From the NCBI RefSeq assembly GCF_038433465.1, contig NZ_JAESVF010000012.1:8556-72555 (forward strand): 64,000 nucleotides of DNA, written 5' to 3'. The DNA comes from Galbibacter sp038433465 (GTDB lineage: Bacteria > Bacteroidota > Bacteroidia > Flavobacteriales > Flavobacteriaceae). The notes under the pieces were generated by a model. It had not been told where the DNA came from. It saw only the letters and a program-made list of their open reading frames with translations, and did no database searches. Positions 41,690 to 50,833 of this stretch are shown here, piece by piece (within the stretch, counting starts at the first letter, position 1; each line of letters begins with the position of its first letter). The position numbers and the translations under genes are program-made.

Positions 41690-44561
41690 TTTATTAGGTA
41701 AAGGACAGATTGCCGATTTACCAACCGCTATTACCGAATTATGGAAAAATGGCTATGATGCCTATGCAGATAATTTAAATGCGGATTTGTATAAAAAAGG
41801 CTTCAAAGGAATTAATAACTCATATTTTGTTTTGTCTGATGATGGAAAAGGAATGTCCGAAACAGATATTTTAGATAAATGGCTAGTACTTGGAACAGAC
41901 TCCAAATCTCGTGCGGAAATGGATGTTGAGTCGGAAGAAACTTTATGGAAACGTCCTCGAGTTAAAGCTGGAGAAAAAGGCATAGGACGGTTGTCTGTAG
42001 CATTCTTAGGGAATCCTATGTTGATGTTAACAAAAAAACAGGGATATCCTTTACAAGCGGTTTATTTTGATTGGAGGTTGCTGGAAAATTACAATCTATT
42101 TCTTGATGACATAACAATACCTATAACTTCTATAGATAAATTATCTGATTTACAAACTTCTCTTGTAAATTTGAAAGAAAAGTTCTTAAAGAACTTCGAT
42201 AAAGAGTATGATGATAATGACATTCCTATATGGACTGGTAAACAATTGGAATTAAAGTTTGATATTATTTCTGAGACAAAGTCAGCAGATATAGAAGAAC
42301 CTATTAAACAAGACATAAACAAATTCTTTAGTTCGGAAGATGCTCACGGGACACTATTCTTAATCTTTAATCCTTTAGACCAAATTATAGAGCTATTGGA
42401 AAAAGATGATGACGGTTTAGAGGATAGGGAGTTTGTAATTTCCAGTTTAACAGGGTTTACTAATCCATTCAAGGAGAATCATATTGAAATTTCAACAAAA
42501 TTTAATATTCATAAAGGTTTTGAGACATATGATTTGTTAACAATACAAGGGGATTTTTTTAGTCGAAATGATTTCGAGCTGGCTGATGTGTTTATAAATG
42601 GAGAATTTGACGGGAACGGAAGTTTTAAGGGAAAAATAAGAATTTATGATGAAGTTATAGACTACACATATACCAATCCTAGAAAGAAAGATAAAAGAAG
42701 TTTTTACGGGAGAATACCGATTAAATTGGGTTACAGTCAGGGAGAGGAAAAGTCATCTTTATTGACTGAAAATCAATATAAAGATATTTCAGATAAGGTT
42801 AAAGAATATGGAGGGTTGTATATTTATAGGGACGATTTTAGAGTTTTACCTTATGGTAGAGAAAATGCAGATTTTTTAACATTTGATAAAAGGAGAAATT
42901 TAAGGGCAGGAACATATTATTTTTCATATAGAAGGATGTATGGTTATTTAGATATAACAAGAGATAGGAATCCGAACCTGAAAGATAAGTCAAGTCGTGA
43001 AGGATTAATTAATAATGCTCCTTATAGAGCATTTACAAATGATGCAATTAACTTTTTTATCACTTTAGCGCAAGATTATTTTGCTACAAAACCGAAGAAT
43101 TCATTATTCAAGGATAAAAAAGAGCAACTCAATCAAGAGTTTGAAGCTATTAAAGCTGATAAAGTCAGAGAAAAGGTAGAAAAAATTGCATTCACAAAAT
43201 CTTTAAATAATTACCCTAAAAGGTTGAAAGAACACCAAGAGAGGTATGAGGATTTGCTTACTCTCTTGGATAATAAATTAAGTAGCATAAATGTAACGTA
43301 TTCGGAAGTTGAAGCAATTTTAGATGAACTTCAAAAACTTGATTTGGAGTGCAAAAATTTAATTCCCAAAGTTCCTAAAAGATATAAACCAACACCAACA
43401 CAAGAAGAGCGTTTGTATAAATATGAAGATAAATTAAACAGTTATCTTGAAAATATTTCTGCTAAACGAGAAAAATTAAATAAAAAGGCACAAGATAAAT
43501 TAGAGATTAGAGACTTAAAAATTGATTTCACTAAAAAATACAACGGCTATATTTCGAATCTCGAAAAAACGATTAATCGGAACAAGCAACTTCTTACCGA
43601 AAAAAGCAACGCTCTTTTAAAAAATTATAATGAACGTGGTAAGAAAATAATCAATGCTCTTGTTGAGGGGAAAGATAAATTAATTGAATCTATTACATCA
43701 AAACAGCAGGTTTATGACTTAGGCTTATCAATCGAAAAAAAGTACAGCAGTTTACTTGAAGAAGCGGAACATACATTATTTCCCTTAGTAGAGCATATTA
43801 ACCGTTTGTCTTTCGATATAGATGAAGAACAAGTACAAGGAGCATATAAAGCACAATATGACCAGATGAAATATCAATGGGAACAAACCCGTGATACGGC
43901 ACAATTGGGAATAGCGGTTGAAATTATAGACCATGAGTTCAATCAATTGTATGCAAAAATAAACAATCAACTACATACATTACATTCGAATGAAGAAGTT
44001 CAAGCCATAAAAGAATTTCAGTTTTTAGAGAAGAATTTCAAGCAATTGGAAGATAAATACGCCCTCCTTTCTCCGCTGTATAGAATATCTGGAGCATTGT
44101 TAAAAGATGTGTCTTGTGATTCCATATATGAATATTTGAAAGAGTTTTTTGAAAACCCAATAGAAGAATATAACATACGTTTTGAGGTGTCGGACAGCTT
44201 CAAAAATCATAGTATTCACATAAAAGAACCTGTAATATATACGGTATTCATAAATATAATTAACAATGCTATTTATTGGATGCGTAATAAAGAAGAAAGG
44301 CTAATAAAACTGGATTATCAAGAAAACACGGATGAAATAATTATTGCTAATTCTGGAGAGAAAATACCGGATTACAGATTGGAGAAAATATTTGAATTAT
44401 TCTATTCACAACGCCCTAATGGAAGAGGTATCGGCTTGTATTTGTCTAAGCAAAGTCTTAACGATTCGGGTTTGAATATATATGCAACAAATGACAAAAA
44501 ATATAATTCCTTAAATGGGGCTTGTTTTGTAATCTCTAAAATTATTAAGGAAAATGTATAA
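41658..44561 (+). CDS. Dual GHKL protein: Hsp90/MORC-like ATPase plus histidine-kinase-like domain
   Basis: 967 residues. The N-terminal GHKL ATPase has an N box (ITELWKNGYDA, residues 25-35), G1 DDGKGM (61-66) and G2 GEKGIGRLSV (105-114), as in Hsp90/MORC proteins. Residues 500-740 form long charged helices, probably coiled coil. A DHp-like helix has EIIDHEFNQLY with His near 759. The C-terminal 110 residues are a second, histidine-kinase HATPase: NIINNAIYWM, IIIANSGEKIPD, FELFYSQRP, GRGIGLYLSKQSL. It overlaps both neighbours. A plausible reading is a DNA-damage or phage sensor that signals to the receiver protein. The fusion is uncommon, and I know no named system with this exact order. Confidence 0.8.
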   Translation: MQFRTKARAVDLLGKGQIADLPTAITELWKNGYDAYADNLNADLYKKGFKGINNSYFVLSDDGKGMSETDILDKWLVLGTDSKSRAEMDVESEETLWKRPRVKAGEKGIGRLSVAFLGNPMLMLTKKQGYPLQAVYFDWRLLENYNLFLDDITIPITSIDKLSDLQTSLVNLKEKFLKNFDKEYDDNDIPIWTGKQLELKFDIISETKSADIEEPIKQDINKFFSSEDAHGTLFLIFNPLDQIIELLEKDDDGLEDREFVISSLTGFTNPFKENHIEISTKFNIHKGFETYDLLTIQGDFFSRNDFELADVFINGEFDGNGSFKGKIRIYDEVIDYTYTNPRKKDKRSFYGRIPIKLGYSQGEEKSSLLTENQYKDISDKVKEYGGLYIYRDDFRVLPYGRENADFLTFDKRRNLRAGTYYFSYRRMYGYLDITRDRNPNLKDKSSREGLINNAPYRAFTNDAINFFITLAQDYFATKPKNSLFKDKKEQLNQEFEAIKADKVREKVEKIAFTKSLNNYPKRLKEHQERYEDLLTLLDNKLSSINVTYSEVEAILDELQKLDLECKNLIPKVPKRYKPTPTQEERLYKYEDKLNSYLENISAKREKLNKKAQDKLEIRDLKIDFTKKYNGYISNLEKTINRNKQLLTEKSNALLKNYNERGKKIINALVEGKDKLIESITSKQQVYDLGLSIEKKYSSLLEEAEHTLFPLVEHINRLSFDIDEEQVQGAYKAQYDQMKYQWEQTRDTAQLGIAVEIIDHEFNQLYAKINNQLHTLHSNEEVQAIKEFQFLEKNFKQLEDKYALLSPLYRISGALLKDVSCDSIYEYLKEFFENPIEEYNIRFEVSDSFKNHSIHIKEPVIYTVFINIINNAIYWMRNKEERLIKLDYQENTDEIIIANSGEKIPDYRLEKIFELFYSQRPNGRGIGLYLSKQSLNDSGLNIYATNDKKYNSLNGACFVISKIIKENV

Positions 44562-46272
44562 TCAAAAAGCGTTCGAAATATTAAGTTCTTCAATATCATC
44601 TGCTGTTTTTATTGATGAGAAAGCCAAAGATTTTTTTTCGGAAACACCAGTAGATTCCCAAATCCCAGAAGAGCAGCTATCAGTTGATTTATTCAATACA
44701 TTTAGAGATAATGGTAAAAGTCTAATGGTGCATAAGTTTCAAAAAGAAAATTTGGACAACCCTAAGACTATTGAATATTTGTTTTCTGGTAAAGATTTAA
44801 TATTACTTGATTGGGAGTTGGATAAAGTTACTGGGCAAGAATATTCTCTTCAATTATTATCAAAATCCATAGAACTTCCATATATCAATTTTTGCTGTAT
44901 ATATTCCCGTTCAACAAACTTTAGTGAAATACCTCTTTTTTTAACAGCATATTTTTCTGGATTAACAAAAGGCGATTTTAACACATTGAAAAATACTTAT
45001 GAGTATCTAACAATAGAGGAAGTTCAGGGGAGATGGAATAATTCTGAAAATGATATTGATAATTTTTTCAATGAAAACGAAATTGATATTCAAAACCTTC
45101 CAATTGAAGGTTTGGCGGATAAATCTAAAAAGGATATTCTTAAGTACATTTATATCGCATTGAACAGTGAAAAATATATCATTTTGGAAAATGATGTTAA
45201 CAATCACGAAATTATCCATTTTGATAAAGACTCATTTATTATCAACAACACGTTTGTTTTAGTATTAAAGAAAGAAGAGGAAACTGATAAGTATTACGAA
45301 AAATTAATTAGAAGAATATCAGATGCTATTGTAAAAAATAAGAGTAGCTTTTTTCAATTGTTGGGATTAGAAATGCAAACTGTTTTTAATTCCAATGAAC
45401 GATTTATTGATGAAACAATATTGAAATCATCCACAGAGGCATTATTTAGCTTTAGAAACTATATAAATGACGATAAAATATTCGGTACAATTATAAAGAA
45501 ACTACTTTTAGAACAAGCGACACTCAATTTAAGAACAGCTAAACTTAAACTATTGGAATCTGATTTTTTAGAAGAGTATGGGGAGACATTGATAAATGAT
45601 ATTAACACAGATGATTTAATGCGACTCAATACTTTTTACAATGCTGTATCAGTCAAGAGTCTAAATGAAGAAGATATTCCAAATTTAAACTTTGGGGATG
45701 TTTTCAAAGGTACTAATAACGATTATTACTTGTGTGTTACAGCGCTATGCGATTGTTACTATCCAGATAAAATAGAAAACAACTACTATTTTGTTAAAGG
45801 TAAGGAGTTTAACGATACTGAACTTGCAATCCTTCTTGGAGATACAGCCTTTATTAGTTACTTACCCAATGGTAAAGCTGTTTTTTGGGGTCAACCAGAA
45901 AATCCCAGTTTGAAAAAGATTAAGCAAAGAAATAAAATAGTAGATGAGGAAAATGTTAATCTTTTAAAGCAACGTCTTAACGAATTGGGTAAAGACATAG
46001 AAGGTCTTTCTAAAAATATTTCCAAATTAAATAAATTTCTTTACAAGCCATATTATATAAAGCCAAAGACCTATTATGTTGAAAGCAATAAAATGACTGA
46101 TGACAAAATAAAAATTTGGGTATTTACCAATAAAAATGGAGATACGGATTTTAATGACATTGAAATTAAATATATTACTACCTTGCGTAATGATTATGCT
46201 CAGAGAATAGCCAATCACGCTTTCGGGCACCCTGCCCGTGTTGGTGTAGATTTTGTAAAACTTAAACCTTAA
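44554..46272 (+). CDS. Receiver-like protein coupled to the dual GHKL protein
   Basis: 572 residues. The first ~130 look like a response-regulator receiver: acidic pair in AVFIDEKAK (D21, E22), the phosphoacceptor Asp in DLILLDWELD (D86), and a later beta strand ending CCIYSRS. The remaining 440 residues are helical, of no fold I can name, with an end (LRNDYAQRIANHAFGHPARVGVDFVKLKP) that looks conserved. The gene overlaps the ATPase gene by 8 bases. The histidine-kinase-like partner probably phosphorylates D86 to trigger the C-terminal effector. No nuclease motif is obvious. Confidence 0.7.
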   Translation: MYNQKAFEILSSSISSAVFIDEKAKDFFSETPVDSQIPEEQLSVDLFNTFRDNGKSLMVHKFQKENLDNPKTIEYLFSGKDLILLDWELDKVTGQEYSLQLLSKSIELPYINFCCIYSRSTNFSEIPLFLTAYFSGLTKGDFNTLKNTYEYLTIEEVQGRWNNSENDIDNFFNENEIDIQNLPIEGLADKSKKDILKYIYIALNSEKYIILENDVNNHEIIHFDKDSFIINNTFVLVLKKEEETDKYYEKLIRRISDAIVKNKSSFFQLLGLEMQTVFNSNERFIDETILKSSTEALFSFRNYINDDKIFGTIIKKLLLEQATLNLRTAKLKLLESDFLEEYGETLINDINTDDLMRLNTFYNAVSVKSLNEEDIPNLNFGDVFKGTNNDYYLCVTALCDCYYPDKIENNYYFVKGKEFNDTELAILLGDTAFISYLPNGKAVFWGQPENPSLKKIKQRNKIVDEENVNLLKQRLNELGKDIEGLSKNISKLNKFLYKPYYIKPKTYYVESNKMTDDKIKIWVFTNKNGDTDFNDIEIKYITTLRNDYAQRIANHAFGHPARVGVDFVKLKP

Positions 46273-46299
46273 TAAGATTCTCAAAATAAAAATAAGCGT

Positions 46300-46331
46300 T
46301 ATCTTTGTGATACTATCAAATGATATTATCA
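46300..46331 (+). promoter_or_regulatory. Fic promoter with tandem palindromic operators
   Basis: TATCTTTG (46300-46307) matches TANNTTTG. It is followed by two palindromes of the form TGATANTATCA (46308-46318 and 46321-46331), spaced 2 bases apart and ending 4 bases before the ATG. That position would block transcription or translation when bound, most simply by the Fic protein's own winged helix. Confidence 0.6.
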
Positions 46332-46335
46332 TAAA

Positions 46336-47295
46336 ATGAAGCCACCTTATCAAATAACCGATAACATACTGCAATTAGTCGCTTCCATTTCTGAGAAATT
46401 GGGGGAAATCAATGCCGTACATCTACACAAGCCACCAACAGAACTACGGAAAAAGAATCGTATTAAAACCATTCAATCTTCATTAGAGATAGAAGGTAAC
46501 ACCTTAACCGAAGAGCAAATTACCGCTTTGTTAGAAAACAAAAGAGTGATTGCTCCGCAGAAAGACATTCTGGAAGTACAGAATGCCATAAAAGTGTATG
46601 ACCAACTCCAAAATTTCAACCCAAACAATTTAAAAGATTTAGAAAAAGCACACGGAGTTTTAATGCAAGGATTGATTGATAATGCAGGAAAACTTCGTAC
46701 TAAAAATGTTGGTATTGTACAAGGCTCAAAAGTAAAGCACGTAGCACCAGACGGTACAATGGTCAGGGGCTTAATGAATGATTTGTTTACTTACCTAAAA
46801 TCAGATAATGATATATTGCTAATCAAAAGCTGTGTGTTTCATTATGAGTTTGAGTTTATCCACCCGTTTATTGATGGGAACGGCAGAATGGGTAGATTGT
46901 GGCAGACTCTAATCTTAATGCAGAAATACCCAGTTTTTGAATTTCTACCCGTAGAAAGCCTTATCAAAGAGAATCAAGAAGCCTATTATAAAGTATTAGA
47001 GCAATCAGATAATATAGGGCAATCTACACCATTTATTGAATGGATGCTCAACATTATACTTCAAGCATTAGAAAACCTCCTTAAAACACAAAACAGAACC
47101 CTCACAGTTGAAGATAGAATTGAATTATTCAAAGATAAAATCGGAAAGCAGGAATTTAGCCGTAAAGACTATCTACAAAACTTCAAGGAAATCAGTCAAG
47201 CCACCGCAAGTCGAGATTTAAAATGGGCGGTTGAGCAAGGAGTTTTAATTAAATCAGGCGATAAAAGACTAACAAGATATAACTATGCTAATTGA
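46336..47295 (+). CDS. Fic-domain protein with inhibitory helix and C-terminal winged helix
   Basis: 319 residues. The Fic core motif HPFIDGNGRMGR begins near residue 176, with all catalytic residues. An N-terminal inhibitory motif SLEIEG (S49, E53, G54) fits the class II alpha-inh pattern (S/T)xxxE(G/N), so the enzyme can be self-restrained. A C-terminal winged-helix region (FSRKDYLQNFKEISQATASRDLKWAVEQGVLIKSG) likely binds DNA, in line with the two palindromes before the gene. Fic enzymes usually transfer AMP to a target protein. The target is unknown. It is the last gene of element 1. Confidence 0.9.
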   Translation: MKPPYQITDNILQLVASISEKLGEINAVHLHKPPTELRKKNRIKTIQSSLEIEGNTLTEEQITALLENKRVIAPQKDILEVQNAIKVYDQLQNFNPNNLKDLEKAHGVLMQGLIDNAGKLRTKNVGIVQGSKVKHVAPDGTMVRGLMNDLFTYLKSDNDILLIKSCVFHYEFEFIHPFIDGNGRMGRLWQTLILMQKYPVFEFLPVESLIKENQEAYYKVLEQSDNIGQSTPFIEWMLNIILQALENLLKTQNRTLTVEDRIELFKDKIGKQEFSRKDYLQNFKEISQATASRDLKWAVEQGVLIKSGDKRLTRYNYAN

Positions 47296-47332
47296 CCTTA
47301 TTTGGTGTTGTGTTTACCCTATTTTCCTAATA

Positions 47333-47340
47333 TTTGTTGC
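47333..47340 (+). repeat. TTTGTTGC word near the element 1 right end
   Basis: The same 8-mer occurs at 33577-33584 near the left end. It lies 52 bases left of the middle attachment site. It may be an arm-type recombinase site. An 8-mer can match by chance, so this is weak alone. Confidence 0.3.
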
Positions 47341-47391
47341 GCACTTGTTACTTAAATTACATAACTAACTATTAATCAGCATCTGTTTACT

Positions 47392-47409
47392 TTCTGTATT
47401 GGAAAATAA
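47392..47409 (+). repeat. Middle attachment site with FCIGK-stop coding (element 1/element 2 junction)
   Basis: TTCTGTATTGGAAAATAA reads Phe-Cys-Ile-Gly-Lys-stop, like the end of mnmE, but no mnmE reading frame precedes it. The rest of the 47296-47577 gap is AT-rich and shows no gene. Confidence 0.85.
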
Positions 47410-47577
47410 ACTATGAAAATATATGAAATCAAAGCGCTACTAAATACCACATATACAGCACATTGCTAAAATAAATCATTTCTTTTATTTTCCTATATTT
47501 TTACATTTTTTTACTTTTATTACCAAGTTTTTACAAAATCAATTTAATGGTTGTAAAAATTGTAAAATTATATTGTA

Positions 47578-48720
47578 ATGAAAGTCAAATTAAGTGAGCG
47601 TAAAATAAAAAATGGAGTTTCTTTATTTTTAGAAATATATTGGGGTTACACAAAAGATAAAAATGGTAAAATAAAACATCAACGAGAATATGAAAAGTTG
47701 AATCTATTTTTACATGATAACCCAAAAAATAGAGATGAAAAAAGGCATAATAAACAAGCAAAAGAAACTGCTGAAAAAATACGCTCAAAACGTGAGATAG
47801 CTATTCAAAGCGGTAAATATGGTTTTATAAATCCTAACCAACGAAAAATAAAATTACTTGATTACTTTGAAAAACTAATGGAAGAACGCAAAGAGAGTAA
47901 AGGTAATTATGGTAGTTGGGATAGTGTACATAAACACTTAAAAAAATATTGTAGAGAAAATACGCTTTTATCAGATGTTAATGTTGAATTTGTTGAAGGA
48001 TTTAAAAAGTTCCTGCTTACTGAAAAATTAACCAAAGGCAGTAAAAGATTGTCTACTAATTCTGCTAGCTCCTATTTTAATAAATTCAGAACTTGTATTA
48101 ATACAGCTTATGAAAATGAACTAATTACGAAGAACCCTATACAAAAGGTTAAAAGCATCAAAGGTGAAGAAACAAAACGAGAGTATTTAACTGAAGAAGA
48201 AATACAACAACTAGCTATAACAGATTGTAGATATCCAGTTCTAAAAAGAGCATTTTTATTTTCTTGTTTTACTGGATTACGTTGGAGTGACTGTAATAAA
48301 TTAGTTTGGAGTGAGGTACATGATGAAAAAGATAGTTCTAAAATTATTTTTAAACAGAAGAAAACCAAAGGACAAGAGTATTTAGAAATATCAACACAAG
48401 CAAGAGAATTACTTGGAAAAAGGACAGAACAAAACAGTAGAGTCTTTATTGGTTTACGTTATTCAGATTATATGAATACAGCTTTAGCTAGGTGGGTTTT
48501 AAAAGCAGGTATAACAAAACATGTTACTTTTCACGTAGCTAGGCATACACATGCCACCTTACTTTTAACCAAAGGTGTTGATTTATTTGTAATTATGGAT
48601 ATACTAGGACATAAAGACATACGTACAACTCAAATTTACACGAAGATTGTAAACGAAAAAAGAAAAGAAGCGATTAATAAACTTCCTAAATTTGAATTAA
48701 ATATAAGTTTTGATGATTGA
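47578..48720 (+). CDS. Tyrosine recombinase (integrase) of element 2
   Basis: A 380-residue recombinase homologous to the one at 34056. Shared features run through the chain, such as VEFVEGFKKFL and EETKREYLTEEE. The catalytic residues are Arg in FTGLRWSDCNKL, Lys in KKTKGQEYL, HVARHTHATLL (His-x-x-Arg) and LGHKDIRTTQIYTKI with the Tyr. It starts 168 bases right of the middle attachment site. Both recombinases presumably recognise the FCIGK-coding site. It overlaps the next gene by 11 bases. Confidence 0.93.
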   Translation: MKVKLSERKIKNGVSLFLEIYWGYTKDKNGKIKHQREYEKLNLFLHDNPKNRDEKRHNKQAKETAEKIRSKREIAIQSGKYGFINPNQRKIKLLDYFEKLMEERKESKGNYGSWDSVHKHLKKYCRENTLLSDVNVEFVEGFKKFLLTEKLTKGSKRLSTNSASSYFNKFRTCINTAYENELITKNPIQKVKSIKGEETKREYLTEEEIQQLAITDCRYPVLKRAFLFSCFTGLRWSDCNKLVWSEVHDEKDSSKIIFKQKKTKGQEYLEISTQARELLGKRTEQNSRVFIGLRYSDYMNTALARWVLKAGITKHVTFHVARHTHATLLLTKGVDLFVIMDILGHKDIRTTQIYTKIVNEKRKEAINKLPKFELNISFDD

Positions 48721-49363
48721 TTTAAAACATATTGCTAAAGACGTTTTTGAATCAATCGTAAAGGTTAGTTCAAATAATATACTTGTCATTCTTCCTAACT
48801 GGAAAAATACTATCATTGAAAACATAAACTTAATAGAGTCAAAAATTGAAAAAATCTATTTTTTAGATTATCTCTACTCTCATTTCATTTACAACATACC
48901 CAATCCATTTGATGATAATTCAGAATATCAACTATCTGATGAAACTTTTGAAAAGATTGAAGACATCAAAAAATTTCTTCTTTCAGAAAAGAAATTACTA
49001 AAAATTCTAGAGTATTCACTAACAGAAAAAGAGTTTTTAAAAGAAGTAGTTCTGCCAGACGAAGTTAATAAATTTATAGAGTTCGAAGAGTTACTAATAG
49101 ATAACAAATACTTGAGCCAAAATCGTAAATGGTTAGGTTCTCAAAAAGAACTTGCAATATTGGTCTGTAAACTAATGAGGACAAATATTTTTAGGAAACG
49201 AATCAACAATATAGCGTTTAAAAGCGAGCAACGACCTTCTAACTATTACAAAGAACTTCGACTATTTTTTGAAAAACGTTACGATTCAAATTTTAAAAAA
49301 CAATTCCAATACAATAGAAGAAAAAACTACAACCTAGATGTTGAATTTATATTCATAGAATAA
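48710..49363 (+). CDS. Hypothetical protein coupled to the element 2 integrase
   Basis: 217 residues, helical, with LSQNRKWLGSQKELAILVCKLMRTNIFRKRI and a basic end. Bacteroidetes element proteins often show such a W-x-G-S-x-x-E-L-A segment, but I know no function. The 11-base overlap with the recombinase stop and its place match the 35156 gene of element 1. The next 191 bases (49364-49554) show no gene; a perfect CAGCCGGCTG palindrome lies in them near 49515. Confidence 0.65.
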   Translation: MMIDLKHIAKDVFESIVKVSSNNILVILPNWKNTIIENINLIESKIEKIYFLDYLYSHFIYNIPNPFDDNSEYQLSDETFEKIEDIKKFLLSEKKLLKILEYSLTEKEFLKEVVLPDEVNKFIEFEELLIDNKYLSQNRKWLGSQKELAILVCKLMRTNIFRKRINNIAFKSEQRPSNYYKELRLFFEKRYDSNFKKQFQYNRRKNYNLDVEFIFIE

Positions 49364-49554
49364 TCAGTACCACTTTTTGTCTTTCCGATACCATTTTTTA
49401 AAATAGACTTAAATATGATGCGTTCAAAAACAATCGGTTAGCCCTTTCTTGACAATACCATTTATCTCTTATTATCAATTGTTTACAAATTTTGTCCTGT
49501 AATTACAAATTAACAGCCGGCTGTTTCATTATTAATTTTTTAAATGAAACAAAA

Positions 49555-49836
49555 ATGACAAAAGAAATATTAGAAAGATTAAAAGCTATTGAAGGTGTTT
49601 TATTAATGCAAGACATTTTAAACAAACCTATATTATCACTTAAGGAGGCTGCTCTTTATTTAGGTATATCAAAGTCTACATTATACAAAATGACTTTTGA
49701 TAATAGGATTAGTCATTACAAACCTTCAGGAAAGTTGATCTACTTCAAAAAACAAGATTTAGAGCAGTATTTATTGAAATACAAAGTAAAATCTAATGAT
49801 GAGTTAGAAGAAGATATAGAGTCTAAATTATTGTAA
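49555..49836 (+). CDS. Excisionase-family helix-turn-helix protein (element 2)
   Basis: I start at the ATG at 49555 (MTKEILERLKAIEGVLLMQ); the upstream extension is not protein-like. The 93-residue product has a coiled N-terminus and an HTH_17 domain (LSLKEAALYLGISKSTLYKMTFDNRISHYKPSGKLIYFKKQDLEQYL). It is homologous to the protein at 35959 and sits in the same slot, a candidate excisionase or regulator. A strong terminator follows. Confidence 0.82.
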   Translation: MTKEILERLKAIEGVLLMQDILNKPILSLKEAALYLGISKSTLYKMTFDNRISHYKPSGKLIYFKKQDLEQYLLKYKVKSNDELEEDIESKLL

Positions 49837-49843
49837 AACTACA

Positions 49844-49889
49844 AAAGCTCCTTGTGTTAACTATGCTGGTGTAAACAAGGAGCTTTCTA
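49844..49889 (+). terminator. Terminator after the element 2 excisionase-type gene
   Basis: AAAGCTCCTTGT (49844-49855) pairs perfectly with ACAAGGAGCTTT (49875-49886) across a 19-base loop. The T-run after it is short, so it could also be an RNA control hairpin for the next gene, whose ATG is 15 bases on. Confidence 0.65.
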
Positions 49890-49901
49890 ATATATCATGT
49901 T

Positions 49902-50720
49902 ATGAATAATGGTAAATATATTATAATTCCTGAATCTGTGTATCAGAGTGATTTAAATACAACAGAAATGGCAGTATATGGTTTTATATATTCAATGAGT
50001 TTCCAAAAAGGATATTGCTATGCTAAAAATGAATATATACAAAATGGACTCAAAATATCTAAACCAACATTAAATAGAAGTTTAAAAACTCTTATTAACA
50101 AGGGTTTTATTAAAAAAGAGTATAAAGGTAAAATTAGACACTTAACACCCTTACATATTATTACAGAAGTATCAAATATAACACTCAATAGTATTAAAGA
50201 TGATACTAAAAACAGTATCAAATCTGATACGCATAATAATAAACCTTTAAATAAGAAAGAAAATAAATTAATGAATGATTTTTCTTTTAATCAAGACATC
50301 AAAGAAGATGTAGATTATTTATTAATTAAATGCTTAGAGCATTTGAATAAACGTTATTTACATAAGACTGATTTTAAGATTAAAATTTCTGAACAGAAAC
50401 ATATAGGATTTTTATTTGATGTCTTTAGGAAGTATTTGGGTGATGATTTAATACAAAACATAAATGCTATCGATAACGATTTCTATAACTACCTCTATTC
50501 TTTTTGTCTTGATTTAAAGGATAGTACTAGTAAAAACAGTGGTAGATATTATCCATTTAAATTTAAAAACTCTAATTTAAATAAGTTTATTAACTACCAG
50601 AAATCTAAACATAAAAACAAAGATTATTTGAAATTCAAAAAAGAATTAGAAGAAAATGACACCTATAATCGTCAAAGTAAATCAATTATTAATGAATGGT
50701 TTGATGAATTTAAAAAATAG
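49902..50720 (+). CDS. Winged-helix replication-type protein (element 2)
   Basis: 272 residues. The N-terminal half is an HTH_36-type winged helix: IIIPESVYQSDLNTTEMAVYGFIYSMS, then LKISKPTLNRSLKTLINKGFIKKEYKG. The C-terminal half is helical and Lys/Asn-rich. The pattern is that of replication-initiation and primosome proteins of phages and plasmids (DnaD/gpO-like); the exact role is inferred. It takes the slot held by the gene II-like protein in element 1. The following 113 bases show no gene. Confidence 0.6.
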   Translation: MNNGKYIIIPESVYQSDLNTTEMAVYGFIYSMSFQKGYCYAKNEYIQNGLKISKPTLNRSLKTLINKGFIKKEYKGKIRHLTPLHIITEVSNITLNSIKDDTKNSIKSDTHNNKPLNKKENKLMNDFSFNQDIKEDVDYLLIKCLEHLNKRYLHKTDFKIKISEQKHIGFLFDVFRKYLGDDLIQNINAIDNDFYNYLYSFCLDLKDSTSKNSGRYYPFKFKNSNLNKFINYQKSKHKNKDYLKFKKELEENDTYNRQSKSIINEWFDEFKK

Positions 50721-50833
50721 TAGTTCCAATTTTATTTTTCATAAAAAAGATGGTTGCAGTTATAGAAAATACTTACTCTATATTTTAAAAGTGTGACCCT
50801 GATGGTACTCTGATTTTTTGTAGATTTGAACTT

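Larger units (their letters stand above)
33467..47391 (+). mobile_element. Integrative element 1 (in tandem array at the mnmE 3' end)
   Basis: About 13.9 kb lies between the first and second FCIGK-stop sites. Order: an HTH gene, tyrosine recombinase, hypothetical, excisionase-type HTH, replication-initiator-like, small-terminase-like, DUF488, serine recombinase, structured RNA with membrane protein, methyltransferase/ATPase/receiver operon, fic. I see no relaxase, type IV secretion, capsid or large-terminase gene, so it would depend on a helper for transfer. The Int, regulators, Rep and TerS-like order recalls phage-inducible chromosomal islands. The precise crossover base is not determined. 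Confidence 0.8.
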
